From an uncultured Rhodocyclaceae bacterium (lineage in GTDB: Bacteria; Pseudomonadota; Gammaproteobacteria; Burkholderiales; Rhodocyclaceae), in the NCBI GenBank assembly GCA_900549295.1, contig URNG01000008.1, positions 1 through 49,209 on the forward strand: a stretch of 49,209 bases of DNA, written 5' to 3'. The notes under the pieces were generated by a model. That model worked only from the letters and a program-made list of their open reading frames with translations, was not told the DNA's origin and ran no database searches. Of this stretch, positions 16,960-23,646 are shown piece after piece. Position 1 is the first letter of the stretch, and each line of letters opens with the position of its first letter. The translations under genes and the position numbers were made by a program.

Positions 16960-17961
16960 ATGCAACGTACCATTCTGTCGTCTGCCATTGCGCTGATTTC
17001 CGGTCTGGCCGTGTTCACCGCCGTGCACGCCGCCAACGATGAGCCGATCAGCCCGATCAAGCCGCCCGCCAGCATCAACACGGGCATGGCCGAACTGGGC
17101 AAGAAGCTCTATTTCGATCCGCGCCTGTCCAATTCCGGCATCATGTCCTGCAACACTTGTCACAATCTGTCGATGGGCGGCACCGACAACATCCCGACCT
17201 CGGTCGGCGACAAGTGGCAGCAAGGCCCGATCAACTCGCCGACGGTGCTGAACTCCAGCCTCAACCTCGCCCAGTTCTGGGACGGCCGCGCCGCCGACCT
17301 CAAGGAACAGGCTGGCGGCCCGATCGCCAACCCCGGCGAAATGGCCTTCACCCACACCCTGGCCGTCGGCGTGCTCGCTTCGATTCCGGCTTACGTCCGC
17401 GAATTCAAGCTGGTCTTCGGCAAGGACAAGATCGACATCGATCAGGTAACACTCGCCATCGCCGAATTCGAGAAGACCCTGGTCACCCCGAACTCGCGCT
17501 TCGACCAGTGGCTGCTCGGCAACAAGTCGGCCCTGACCGCGACTGAACTCGAGGGTTACAACCTGTTCAAGGGCAGCGGCTGCATCGCCTGCCACAACGG
17601 CGAAGCCGTCGGCGGCAACTCCTTCCAGAAGATGGGTCTGGTCGAGCCCTACACCGGCAAGATGCCGGATGGCCGCGCTGCCGTGACCGGCAACGACGCC
17701 GACCGCTTCAACTTCAAGGTGCCGACCCTGCGTAACGTCGAACTGACCTATCCCTACTTCCACGACGGCGCCGCCAACACCCTGACTGAAGCCGTCGACG
17801 TGATGGGCCGCCTGCAACTGGGCAAGAAGTTCACCAAGGAAGAAAACGCCAAGGTCGTCGCCTTCCTGAAGACGCTGACCGGCGATCAGCCGAACTTCAC
17901 GCTGCCGATCCTGCCGCCGTCTTCCGACAGCACGCCGCGTCCGAAGCCCTTCGGCAAGTAA
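16960..17961 (+). CDS. ccp: Di-haem cytochrome c peroxidase
   Basis: 333-residue periplasmic protein with a signal peptide (cleavage near AVHAAND). It has two haem c motifs, CNTCH at residues 64-68 and CIACH at 208-212. Other family segments are LYFDPRLSNSG, FWDGRAADL, NPGEM and VPTLRNVELTYPYFHDG. The enzyme reduces H2O2 to water with electrons from a small cytochrome c or similar donor. The ATG at 16960 has a GGGAGAA ribosome binding site. The divergent oxyR gene and the operators between them indicate peroxide and probably oxygen control. A strong terminator follows. Confidence 0.95.
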   Translation: MQRTILSSAIALISGLAVFTAVHAANDEPISPIKPPASINTGMAELGKKLYFDPRLSNSGIMSCNTCHNLSMGGTDNIPTSVGDKWQQGPINSPTVLNSSLNLAQFWDGRAADLKEQAGGPIANPGEMAFTHTLAVGVLASIPAYVREFKLVFGKDKIDIDQVTLAIAEFEKTLVTPNSRFDQWLLGNKSALTATELEGYNLFKGSGCIACHNGEAVGGNSFQKMGLVEPYTGKMPDGRAAVTGNDADRFNFKVPTLRNVELTYPYFHDGAANTLTEAVDVMGRLQLGKKFTKEENAKVVAFLKTLTGDQPNFTLPILPPSSDSTPRPKPFGK

Positions 17962-17994
17962 GCTGGCCACGCACGGAACAAGTGCAAAACAACG

Positions 17995-18017
17995 AGGGGG
18001 CTACGGCCCCCTTTTTT
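17995..18017 (+). terminator. Rho-independent terminator of ccp
   Basis: The 7-bp stem AGGGGGC / GCCCCCT with a TACG loop is followed by six T (18012-18017), 34 nt after the ccp stop. It also marks the border between the core chromosome and the integron array. Confidence 0.9.
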
Positions 18018-18036
18018 CATATCGATGCCAGTATGG

Positions 18037-18180
18037 GTTGGGCCACACGGACAGCTACCGTTACTGCTTACGCTGCTCGCGCTTTTTGTCTCTTGCAATC
18101 CACGCATCGACGCTCTTCCATTCTTCTTCCAGTTGAACACGCGTCTGGTCAATGACAATGTGAGGGGTGGAAAGGTCTAA
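18037..18180 (-). pseudogene. Remnant of a distal integron cassette (3' gene end plus half attC)
   Basis: On the - strand, after the arsC attC, an open frame without any start codon encodes about 39 residues ending VQLEEEWKSVDAWIARDKK and a basic tail, with TAA at 18061-18063. It is followed by a lone GCCCAAC-type core (GTTGGGC on + at 18037-18043), the expected first core of an attC whose remainder is missing. I read this as the decayed last cassette of the array. The protein family is not recognised. Confidence 0.6.
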
Positions 18181-18234
18181 CGCCTGAGTTAAGCCGCGCC
18201 GCGTAGCGGCGTCGGCTTGAATGAATAGTTATGT
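18175..18234 (-). repeat. attC site of the arsC cassette
   Basis: 60-bp site with outer cores GTCTAAC (18175-18181) and GTTATGT (18228-18234), enclosing an imperfect palindrome with GAGTTAAGCCG / CGGCTTGAATG arms and a GCCGCG..CGGC centre. It is nearly identical to the sites at 19209 and 22168. The arsC stop codon lies inside its first core. Confidence 0.9.
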
Positions 18235-18654
18235 GGCACTTGCGGAAACTTGGACGCCTAACTCTTGAAGCATGGCGGAGACACAATCTTTAATCTCGTC
18301 ACGGACTTGACGGTATTCCTCTTGATCCATGAGCTTGGGGTCAGGCAACGCCCAATCTGTACGCTTGCGGGCGATTATGAACGGGCAAGCATCTCCGCAA
18401 CCCATTGTTGCTACAAAATCAAACTCAATATCTGGCAACTCATCAAGCGACTTGGAGCCATGTTTGGAAAGGTCGTAGCCCAACTCACCCATTGCTGTAA
18501 TGGCTTTGGGATTGATGATGCCTGATGGTTTTGACCCGGCACTGTACGCCTCAACGGCGTTACCGCCCAACATGCGTGCGAACGCCTCAGCCATTTGACT
18601 GCGGTTGGAGTTTTCTACGCAGACAAACAGGACACGCTTTACTGACTGGCTCAT
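18229..18654 (-). CDS. arsC: Arsenate reductase, low-molecular-weight phosphatase type (integron cassette gene)
   Basis: 141 residues. The phosphate-binding loop C12-X5-R18 (CVENSNR) is followed by SQMAEAF. An Asp near 107 in ALPDP is the general acid, and two further cysteines at about 86 and 90 (MGCGDACP) suit thiol-relay reduction of arsenate to arsenite. The ATG at 18654 has a GGAGAG ribosome binding site 8 nt upstream. It is the last intact cassette of the array, with attC-like sequence on both sides and no arsR, acr3 or arsB beside it, so arsenite export would need a gene elsewhere. Confidence 0.92.
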   Translation of the reverse strand: MSQSVKRVLFVCVENSNRSQMAEAFARMLGGNAVEAYSAGSKPSGIINPKAITAMGELGYDLSKHGSKSLDELPDIEFDFVATMGCGDACPFIIARKRTDWALPDPKLMDQEEYRQVRDEIKDCVSAMLQELGVQVSASAT

Positions 18655-18738
18655 GTGCAACTCTCCGCGATGGTGCATGAACAGCAGCTTTGCTCACGGG
18701 TGGGTGTTCGGCAGATCCGCTTGACCGGATTGTTAGCG
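18655..18738 (-). repeat. Degenerate attC between the 113-aa cassette and arsC
   Basis: The gene-proximal end is clear on +: GATCCGCTTGACCGGATTGTTAGCG with core GTTAGCG at 18732-18738. The far core is only GTGCAAC (18655-18661), one mismatch from consensus, and the stem arms pair poorly. It may be worn or partly deleted. Confidence 0.55.
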
Positions 18739-18748
18739 GTGAGGCGGT

Positions 18749-19090
18749 TCAGCACCATGGATGCCCAGAATACCAAAATGGCTGAAGCTCAGCGGGCCCA
18801 AAGAAACCCCAATCATCCAGTGTTTCGCGGAAAAGAACCTCATCGAAGGTTTGATATGAGGAACCGAGAATAGACGCGAAATAGCCGTTTGCCTCCAGTT
18901 GGGCAATGTTCGGATACGGAGTGGTTTGGCCGAAGATGAGTGTTCCATTCGGGCGTCCGAAATGCTGCACCAAGCCGAGGCTATGGATAGCAGCACCACC
19001 CGCGAGGGATAGCATGAAGTGAGGCACGAATGAAAAGCCAAGCTTCGATGAAGCCTCCTCAAATGCCTTGGATATTGCTAGATCGCTCAT
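18749..19090 (-). CDS. Hypothetical cassette protein (113 aa)
   Basis: I do not recognise this protein. It is soluble-looking, starts MSDLAISKAFEEASSKLGFSF, and has a Gly/Ala-rich middle (LSLAGGAAIHSLGL) and an aromatic C-terminus. A -10-like spacing and a typical cassette layout are seen: start about 10 nt inside the upstream attC core (19101-19107), stop just before the next attC. It reads leftward like all other cassette genes. Confidence 0.65.
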   Translation of the reverse strand: MSDLAISKAFEEASSKLGFSFVPHFMLSLAGGAAIHSLGLVQHFGRPNGTLIFGQTTPYPNIAQLEANGYFASILGSSYQTFDEVLFRETLDDWGFFGPAELQPFWYSGHPWC

Positions 19091-19100
19091 TGGGGCTGAT

Positions 19101-19208
19101 CGCTAACGTTTGACGGTAACCGGCCGCCGGAGCCGCGCAGCGGCGGAGGGAACCTGCAAGCGTAGCTTGCGTTTCGACTTGGCATTGGCGTCTATCAAAG
19201 CGACATAC
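19101..19208 (-). repeat. Gene-less mini-cassette with degenerate attC
   Basis: One core, CGCTAAC, is at 19101-19107; beside it is a GC-rich hairpin region with GCCGCGCAGCGGCGG. The opposite end is only ATTGGCG-like near 19185. The unit is about 108 bp and has no plausible reading frame. It sits between the 192-aa and 113-aa cassettes, so it is best read as an orphan attC or a cassette that has lost its gene. Confidence 0.5.
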
Positions 19209-19268
19209 CTCTAACGCCTGAATTAAGCCGTGCCGCGAAGCGGCATCGGCTTGAATGAATTGTTAGGT
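19209..19268 (-). repeat. attC site of the 192-aa cassette
   Basis: 60 bp, cores CTCTAAC (19209-19215) and GTTAGGT (19262-19268), with the same internal palindrome as the sites at 18175 and 22168. Confidence 0.9.
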
Positions 19269-19269
19269 T

Positions 19270-19848
19270 TCATTTTGCGCGAAGTGACGCCAAGATTTCT
19301 TGCCCGGAAGTTAGAGCCCAATCCACGGCGGCTGGATCGACTTCCGCGCCATGAACAGCATTATTTAGCAGGTGGATCAAATCCATGAACGCAAGATACG
19401 CGCCGGCTCCGAACACATGCTTGTTAGTAAGCTCTTGCGCTAAGCGACCGAGGCTCTTTCTCTCCCGTTGAATGTCGTACCTAGCGGCTAGAGAGACCAG
19501 CTCTTTCTCCAGCTCAATTCTTAGCCCCGCAAGTGCCAAGTTGGCATCTTGGGTGGCGATCTCAATGTAAAGCGGCTTTGGCTCGGAGATGGGCACAGGC
19601 TCTAGTAATCCGCTTGTACGAGCCTTTTCAGTAGCCTCTTGGAGCTCGTGGTACTCAACCTTGAGCCCGCCCGGCAGCTCAACTGATTTGAATAAGAGCC
19701 CGAGCCACGGGATGGCAGCCACTCCGAGCAAGAGAGCAGTAACAGCGTCTATGACGATGGATGGCACAAAGGCGTGAACCAATGCCGCGACTATCGCGGT
19801 GATGCTGATCGCCCAGCGAAAGAACTGTTTGGCCGCCCTTGTACTCAC
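19270..19848 (-). CDS. Hypothetical membrane cassette protein (192 aa)
   Basis: The N-terminus has two hydrophobic helices (about 12-30 and 33-52), then a short linker and a cytoplasmic-type helical domain. The C-terminal segment AYLAFMDLIHLLNNAVHGAEV resembles the helix of HEPN/DUF4145-like domains, where a short H-rich motif follows a long helix; this is a weak resemblance. No function is assigned. Flanked by good attC sites on both sides (19209 and 19857). Confidence 0.7.
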   Translation of the reverse strand: MSTRAAKQFFRWAISITAIVAALVHAFVPSIVIDAVTALLLGVAAIPWLGLLFKSVELPGGLKVEYHELQEATEKARTSGLLEPVPISEPKPLYIEIATQDANLALAGLRIELEKELVSLAARYDIQRERKSLGRLAQELTNKHVFGAGAYLAFMDLIHLLNNAVHGAEVDPAAVDWALTSGQEILASLRAK

Positions 19849-19856
19849 CTAATGAC

Positions 19857-19952
19857 ACCTAACGTTGTAGGTAAAGGGCGCTGCGCGGTGCTTTATCGCG
19901 CAGCGTCCAGCGAAGGCCGAAGGCCAGAGCGGCTTTGACCGGAATGTTAGAG
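19857..19952 (-). repeat. attC site of the frameshifted cassette
   Basis: 96 bp, cores ACCTAAC (19857-19863, perfect RYYYAAC) and GTTAGAG (19946-19952). The long centre contains a GCGCTGCGCG / CGCGCAGCG hairpin and a GCCGAAGGC arm. It belongs to a different attC subfamily from the 60-bp sites. Confidence 0.85.
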
Positions 19953-20322
19953 CGGAGAGTTGCCATGAAAGCCAATGTAGAGCTGCTGAAGCTCTGCCGG
20001 AAGTGCATGCCAATATGGTGCTGCTTTTTGCGGCAGTACCTGCCAGAAGAGATTCTCGACAAACGAAACATCAATACAGTTTTTTACTTCTGGGTTGCCT
20101 AGCTGGAAAGCTTGGCGCACGAAGGCAAAGAAAGACTCTGATTCGCTCAAAAACCTTTTGCATTTCGTTATTGAGTGCGCTGGAAGCACTCCCGAACCAA
20201 CTGTAGGCACTTGCTTCGGAGGTAGGCTCGCCCCAATACTTAACGAATGCCCTATCGGCTTTTTCAGCCAGCGCAGGGAAGGCAGATCGGGCTGCAAAGT
20301 AAAACTCCGAGAGGGTTTCCAT
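19947..20322 (-). pseudogene. Frameshifted cassette gene (about 123 aa if restored)
   Basis: Two overlapping - strand frames complete each other. The first starts METLSEFYFAARSAFPALAEKADRAF and runs through AYSWFGSASSALNNEMQK to about 20135. The second continues SESFFAFVRQAFQLGNPEVK, CIDVSFVENLFW and ends LYIGFHGNSPL at 19947. Joined, they give a compact protein of ordinary cassette size that I think belongs to a family of uncharacterised cassette proteins (possibly DUF7674-like, from memory). A one-base indel near 20130-20145, around an AAAAGG-TTTTT stretch, explains the break. It may be a real mutation or a sequencing error. Confidence 0.65.
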
Positions 20323-20328
20323 GGGCAG

Positions 20329-20393
20329 CTCTAACGTTTGAATTCACCGGCCTGCGCGGCTTTTCGCGCAGGCCGGTGAATGATGGGTTGGGC
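20329..20393 (-). repeat. attC site of the 276-aa cassette
   Basis: 65 bp, cores CTCTAAC (20329-20335) and GTTGGGC (20387-20393), with a strong TTCACCGGCCTGCGCG / CGCGCAGGCCGGTGAA hairpin. This almost perfect stem differs from the 60-bp attC group. Confidence 0.9.
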
Positions 20394-20402
20394 GTCGCGG
20401 AT

Positions 20403-21233
20403 TCACTTGACACGTATCTCTTCGATAAAAAACCCAAAGAGGGAGATTTTTCCTGTGACTGTGATCGACTCGCCAGCTTTGGGCGTAGGACCAACGACTC
20501 GATCTTCAATGCAAATGTTGGCGTCGATTCCATCAATATCTATATTGGCCTTTTGGTCACATTTGCCGATTCGCCGCCGCTTGCGCATCGGTTCAACCGA
20601 CAAGACTTTGGCAGTCTTTTGGGCCGAAGGGGTTCCGAAAGCCCAGCCTGCCACTGCCGACCATCCAAATGGTGAGAAGATCACCATAGCCGACGACATA
20701 ACGACAATAAGCGGAAACATAAGCATCCATCGCACCAGCCAGGTGGGGTATCGGTGCGCAAGATTGTGTTGCTTCCGTTCAAGTCGAAACCACACAATCG
20801 CAAAGGCCGGCAAAAGAACAGCAAACAGCAACGGGACTGCAGCACGGTATGTGTTGGTGAATGAAGAGACAAAACTTTCCCCAACCGTGAACTCAAGCGG
20901 GACGCTGACGAAGGCAAGAAACATAAGCCCCACTGCCATTTTTTGCCATAGACCAGGACGCGGAGTTGTTGGATGCTGCGCCTGTATTTCGGCAATGCTA
21001 TCGGCTACCTTTTTGTCCAGACGGTCCGAGATCGCCTGTAACCGAGCCTCTATGCGCCTTGTGGCCTCCGCATCCAGTTTTCCTTGACGCTCCAGTTCCG
21101 AACCCTCTTGAAAAACGGCTTCCATCTCTGCAGACGCCCGCACAAAGGTGGCCTTTGCACCTATGTCTGGGGCATTCACTGATCTGCCCGGCAGTCGAGC
21201 CTGGCAATCGTGAACGGGGACTTGGTTGCTCAT
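20403..21233 (-). CDS. Hypothetical membrane cassette protein (276 aa)
   Basis: The start MSNQVPVHDC at 21233 is preferred. Residues about 45-85 form a charged helix (EAVFQEGSELERQGKLDAEATRRIEARL), likely coiled coil. Four hydrophobic segments follow (about 97-115, 128-145, 162-182, and a short one). The C-terminal 75 residues are soluble and beta-rich (ESITVTGKISLFGFFIEEIRVK). The family is not recognised. Its attC sites are clear on both sides. Confidence 0.72.
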   Translation of the reverse strand: MSNQVPVHDCQARLPGRSVNAPDIGAKATFVRASAEMEAVFQEGSELERQGKLDAEATRRIEARLQAISDRLDKKVADSIAEIQAQHPTTPRPGLWQKMAVGLMFLAFVSVPLEFTVGESFVSSFTNTYRAAVPLLFAVLLPAFAIVWFRLERKQHNLAHRYPTWLVRWMLMFPLIVVMSSAMVIFSPFGWSAVAGWAFGTPSAQKTAKVLSVEPMRKRRRIGKCDQKANIDIDGIDANICIEDRVVGPTPKAGESITVTGKISLFGFFIEEIRVK

Positions 21234-21242
21234 TCTCAAGAC

Positions 21243-21309
21243 GCCCAACGCCCAAGTTCACCGGCGGCCATGCGAAGCATGGACGTCCGTGTGCAACGAC
21301 CAGTTAGGC
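21243..21309 (-). repeat. attC site of the 77-aa cassette
   Basis: 67 bp, cores GCCCAAC (21243-21249) and GTTAGGC (21303-21309), both perfect. The centre has CCATGCGAAGCATGG, an arm pair with a GCGAAG loop. Confidence 0.88.
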
Positions 21310-21324
21310 TGCTGGATGTGACCA

Positions 21325-21558
21325 TCAGTCTGTTTCCGCGATGTTGATTGCAGTAATTGGTATGCGCGCATGTGCCTCACTTGGGGTTGTGAGCCACTCA
21401 GGCAGTACTGAAAGTTCAAGGTGAACCGGCACGTCCGCCGATTCAAAACGCCCCGACTGTAGGGCAGCGATCAACTCCTGCTTGGAGGAAGAATCCAAGT
21501 AGATGTTGAGCATTGCTCCATTGTTGTTATGTCGAACATAGATTTCGATGCTGCGCAT
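21325..21558 (-). CDS. Hypothetical small cassette protein (77 aa)
   Basis: It starts MRSIEIYVRHNNNGAMLNIY at 21558, with a GGAGT ribosome binding site a few bases upstream; longer in-frame extensions run back into the neighbouring attC and are unlikely. The sequence reads as two beta strands, a helix (SSKQELIAALQSGRF) and further strands. It is soluble and unrecognised. Confidence 0.68.
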   Translation of the reverse strand: MRSIEIYVRHNNNGAMLNIYLDSSSKQELIAALQSGRFESADVPVHLELSVLPEWLTTPSEAHARIPITAINIAETD

Positions 21559-21584
21559 ACTAGTACTCCTGTGGCTACGTACTG

Positions 21585-21641
21585 ACCTAACGCTGGAGTT
21601 AAGCGGCGGCGAAGCCGTCCGCCTTGAACGAATTGTTATAA
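21585..21641 (-). repeat. attC site of the 163-aa cassette
   Basis: 57 bp, cores ACCTAAC (21585-21591) and GTTATAA (21635-21641), with a GAGTTAAGCGG / CCGCCTTGAACG palindrome related to the 60-bp group. Confidence 0.88.
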
Positions 21642-21646
21642 GTGCC

Positions 21647-22138
21647 TTATCGCAGTGGCTTTGGCTTCGTGACAGCGGCACTTGTTACACTGCTAAAGTT
21701 TACAGATGAATGTACGTTGGGCTCGTTGAACACAATCACGTCTCGTGCCTCAAGCCCATCATCGGTGCCATGTAAATGGACGCGAAGGTCTTTTATTAAA
21801 GATCGAATGTCCTCAGCCCCTGACTTATGCGCGAGAGCGTTTGATAACTTTTCAGCCAGTGGACGCGGAAGCCATATAAAGGCCTGAAAAGAAAGTCGGT
21901 TAAGCTGGAAATAATCGAGGTTTCCGCCTTTCCGGATCCATTGTGCAAGTAGTTCGGCAACAACCTCGCCCTTTAATCGTGTTTCACGCTCATGCTCAAC
22001 GGCAAGTAGCTTCTGATCGTATTCGAATTTTATGGATGCCTTGAGTCGCTCAATGAGCCAGTTTCTACACACGTACCCAAGAAGGCAGAGCAGGGCCACG
22101 GTGGATAGGGAACTAAGTAGTGCGTAGATGTAGCTCAT
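21647..22138 (-). CDS. Hypothetical cassette protein with one N-terminal membrane helix (163 aa)
   Basis: Residues about 4-24 form a transmembrane helix (LLSSLSTVALLCLLGYVC). Next comes a charged coiled-coil-like helix (LIERLKASIKFEYDQKLLAVEHERETRLK) and a soluble domain with a WIRKG element and LPRPLAEKLSNAL. This TM plus coiled-coil plus helical-bundle layout is frequent among uncharacterised cassette proteins. No function can be assigned. Confidence 0.7.
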   Translation of the reverse strand: MSYIYALLSSLSTVALLCLLGYVCRNWLIERLKASIKFEYDQKLLAVEHERETRLKGEVVAELLAQWIRKGGNLDYFQLNRLSFQAFIWLPRPLAEKLSNALAHKSGAEDIRSLIKDLRVHLHGTDDGLEARDVIVFNEPNVHSSVNFSSVTSAAVTKPKPLR

Positions 22139-22167
22139 GTGGACTCACGGTGCGTGGCGTGTCTAGC

Positions 22168-22227
22168 TTATAACGCCCGAGTTAAGCCGCGCCGCGAAGC
22201 GGCGTCGGCTTGAATGAATTGTTAGGC
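22168..22227 (-). repeat. attC site of the 95-aa cassette
   Basis: 60 bp, cores TTATAAC (22168-22174) and GTTAGGC (22221-22227). The internal palindrome is nearly identical to those at 18175 and 19209. Confidence 0.9.
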
Positions 22228-22469
22228 GTCAAAGAACCTTTGGTTAGCAGGCAACTCGCGAAGCCACTTACTCCCAGCCCATGTAGTGTATCTAGTGCTG
22301 ATGCAAGCATTACTTTTAATTTACTCATACAGTTATCCTCTTTCGTGAACTGAACCCTCACGCTGGGCATTGCTAGTAAGCGATTTACAACGTATTTCAC
22401 TGCCGCCAATGCAAAGAGGGCTGAGAGTAAAACGGCTCCCGCAGGAGTTGCGCCTGCGCTGCTCCCCAC
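22182..22469 (-). CDS. Hypothetical cassette protein reading into its attC (95 aa)
   Basis: A GTG start at 22469 is assumed. An AGGAGG lies about 20 nt upstream, longer than usual, so the true start is unsure. One hydrophobic helix (AGAVLLSALFALAAVKYVV, about 11-29) is followed by a basic region and a second weakly hydrophobic helix. The last 15 residues (NNSFKPTPLRGAA) are encoded by the attC itself. Such attC-encoded tails recur in cassette proteins. Confidence 0.5.
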   Translation of the reverse strand: MGSSAGATPAGAVLLSALFALAAVKYVVNRLLAMPSVRVQFTKEDNCMSKLKVMLASALDTLHGLGVSGFASCLLTKGSLTPNNSFKPTPLRGAA

Positions 22470-22521
22470 TAGCCAAAGATTCTTCGATGCCTCCTATTTA
22501 TGCGATACGGCTCGGGTTGAC

Positions 22522-22584
22522 GCCTAACGTCGTAGCTCAGGGGCGCGTCGCTTGCGGCGCGTCCCCTGGAGCGTAGTGTTATAC
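22522..22584 (-). repeat. attC site of the HNH cassette
   Basis: 63 bp, cores GCCTAAC (22522-22528) and GTTATAC (22578-22584), with a strong GGGGCGCGTCGC / GCGGCGCGTCCCC stem. Confidence 0.9.
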
Positions 22585-22587
22585 AGA

Positions 22588-23265
22588 TTACTCACGGACC
22601 AACCGGGCAACGTGCTCGTAAAGCCGCGAAACCAATGACCTTGAGTTTTCGCCGTAGTGTGCCTCTCTGTGGCAATTAGGGCATAAAGCAACCGCGTTGG
22701 TAATGGTGTCGGAGCCATTATCCGCAAGCTGGCGAACGTGATGAACTTCAAGAAACGGCTCGCCGTCTGAGCCATTGAAGGGGGCAGTTTGGCCGCAAGA
22801 TTCGCACTTGCCTTGCGCTTGTTGAAGCACCCAGGCTTTAACAGCTGCGTCTCTTTGGTACTGAGTGATTGCGGATGACGTAGCAGTTGGACGACGATTG
22901 CCTTGTGGTTTTGAAAGATTCTTTCTCTTGGCTTCTTCGCGTGCCTCAATTTCAAACGCAGCCACAGGGACGAACTGCCTTCCCTCGGACTGGGCAATCA
23001 TTGCTTCAATTTCCGCCGCCACGTTTGCACCAACGTTTTTCGCTGGCTTGAGACCTGTAAGCCAGTCACGGCCTAGCAGCGTCATGACGTAGGAAATGTT
23101 TTGCATTCGATATTCAAATGCCTTTTCCGTTCGCCCAAACTGTGCTGCAAGACCCTCGTAGTAGCGCTTCTTGGTGAAGGGCTGGCCCTGGCGCTCCTTC
23201 CGCTGCATCTCGATGTAAGCATCGACCGAGGCGCATAGTTCTTCTTTCCTCCAACCGTCACTCAT
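22588..23265 (-). CDS. HNH endonuclease domain protein (integron cassette)
   Basis: 225 residues. The C-terminal half is an HNH nuclease: CESCGQTAPF, EVHHVRQLADNGSDT with the catalytic His pair, then ALCPNCHREAHYGEN, giving two CxxC zinc-holding pairs. The N-terminal 100 residues are helical (KKRYYEGLAAQFGRTEKAFEYRMQNISYV), resembling the SAP/DNA-contact type lead found with some type IV restriction or phage-related HNH proteins. It probably acts on DNA; defence is plausible but unproven. Confidence 0.85.
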   Translation of the reverse strand: MSDGWRKEELCASVDAYIEMQRKERQGQPFTKKRYYEGLAAQFGRTEKAFEYRMQNISYVMTLLGRDWLTGLKPAKNVGANVAAEIEAMIAQSEGRQFVPVAAFEIEAREEAKRKNLSKPQGNRRPTATSSAITQYQRDAAVKAWVLQQAQGKCESCGQTAPFNGSDGEPFLEVHHVRQLADNGSDTITNAVALCPNCHREAHYGENSRSLVSRLYEHVARLVRE

Positions 23266-23564
23266 GAGGATGCCGCCCTATCTGTATAACGTGGAGCTAA
23301 CCCGACTGCGCGGCTCTTCGCGCAGGTCGGGTTGAGCGCAGGGTTAGAAGGATTTGCCGGGAAAGCGGTGGCGCAAGCGAGATGCTTGCAGCCGAAACCG
23401 TCGATAGCAAACGAAAAATGCCCGGCAGCCAGAAAACCCTCAAACCCCGAGGATTGCGAATTTGGCCAAAATTTCCGGTTGGCCGCAGCAACGCCGAAAA
23501 CGCCGAGCCGACGTGCCAAAACCAGCAGGCTGCTAAATAGAAGCGACGGGAAGCGAAGTGACAT
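23262..23564 (-). CDS. Hypothetical cassette protein reading through its attC (100 aa)
   Basis: The assumed start is MSLRFPSLLF at 23564. A hydrophobic N-terminus (LLFSSLLVLARRLGVFGVAA) could be a signal anchor. The last 25 residues (NPALNPTCAKSRAVGLAPR) are encoded by the attC at 23284-23349, and the frame overlaps the start of the HNH gene by 4 nt. I am not confident that it is translated. Confidence 0.4.
   Translation of the reverse strand: MSLRFPSLLFSSLLVLARRLGVFGVAAANRKFWPNSQSSGFEGFLAAGHFSFAIDGFGCKHLACATAFPANPSNPALNPTCAKSRAVGLAPRYTDRAASS
23284..23349 (-). repeat. attC site of the 100-aa cassette
   Basis: 66 bp, cores GTATAAC (23284-23290) and GTTAGAA (23343-23349). The AACCCGACTGCGCG / CGCGCAGGTCGGGTT stem is nearly perfect. 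Confidence 0.9.
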
Positions 23565-23576
23565 AAAAACAGTACC

Positions 23577-23645
23577 TTCTAACGTCTGAAATGAGCGGCC
23601 TCGCGCGGCTTTATGCGCGAGGTCCGCTCGATTGATGGGTTGGGC
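23577..23645 (-). repeat. attC site of the DUF4926/CPCC cassette
   Basis: 69 bp, cores TTCTAAC (23577-23583) and GTTGGGC (23639-23645), with a GAGCGGCCTCGCGCG / GCGCGAGGTCCGCTC stem. Confidence 0.9.
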
Positions 23646-23646
23646 G

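Noticed and set aside
17886..18158. - strand frame across the ccp 3' end
   Set aside because: It runs antisense into ccp; only a different frame, ending at 18061, looks like a gene remnant.
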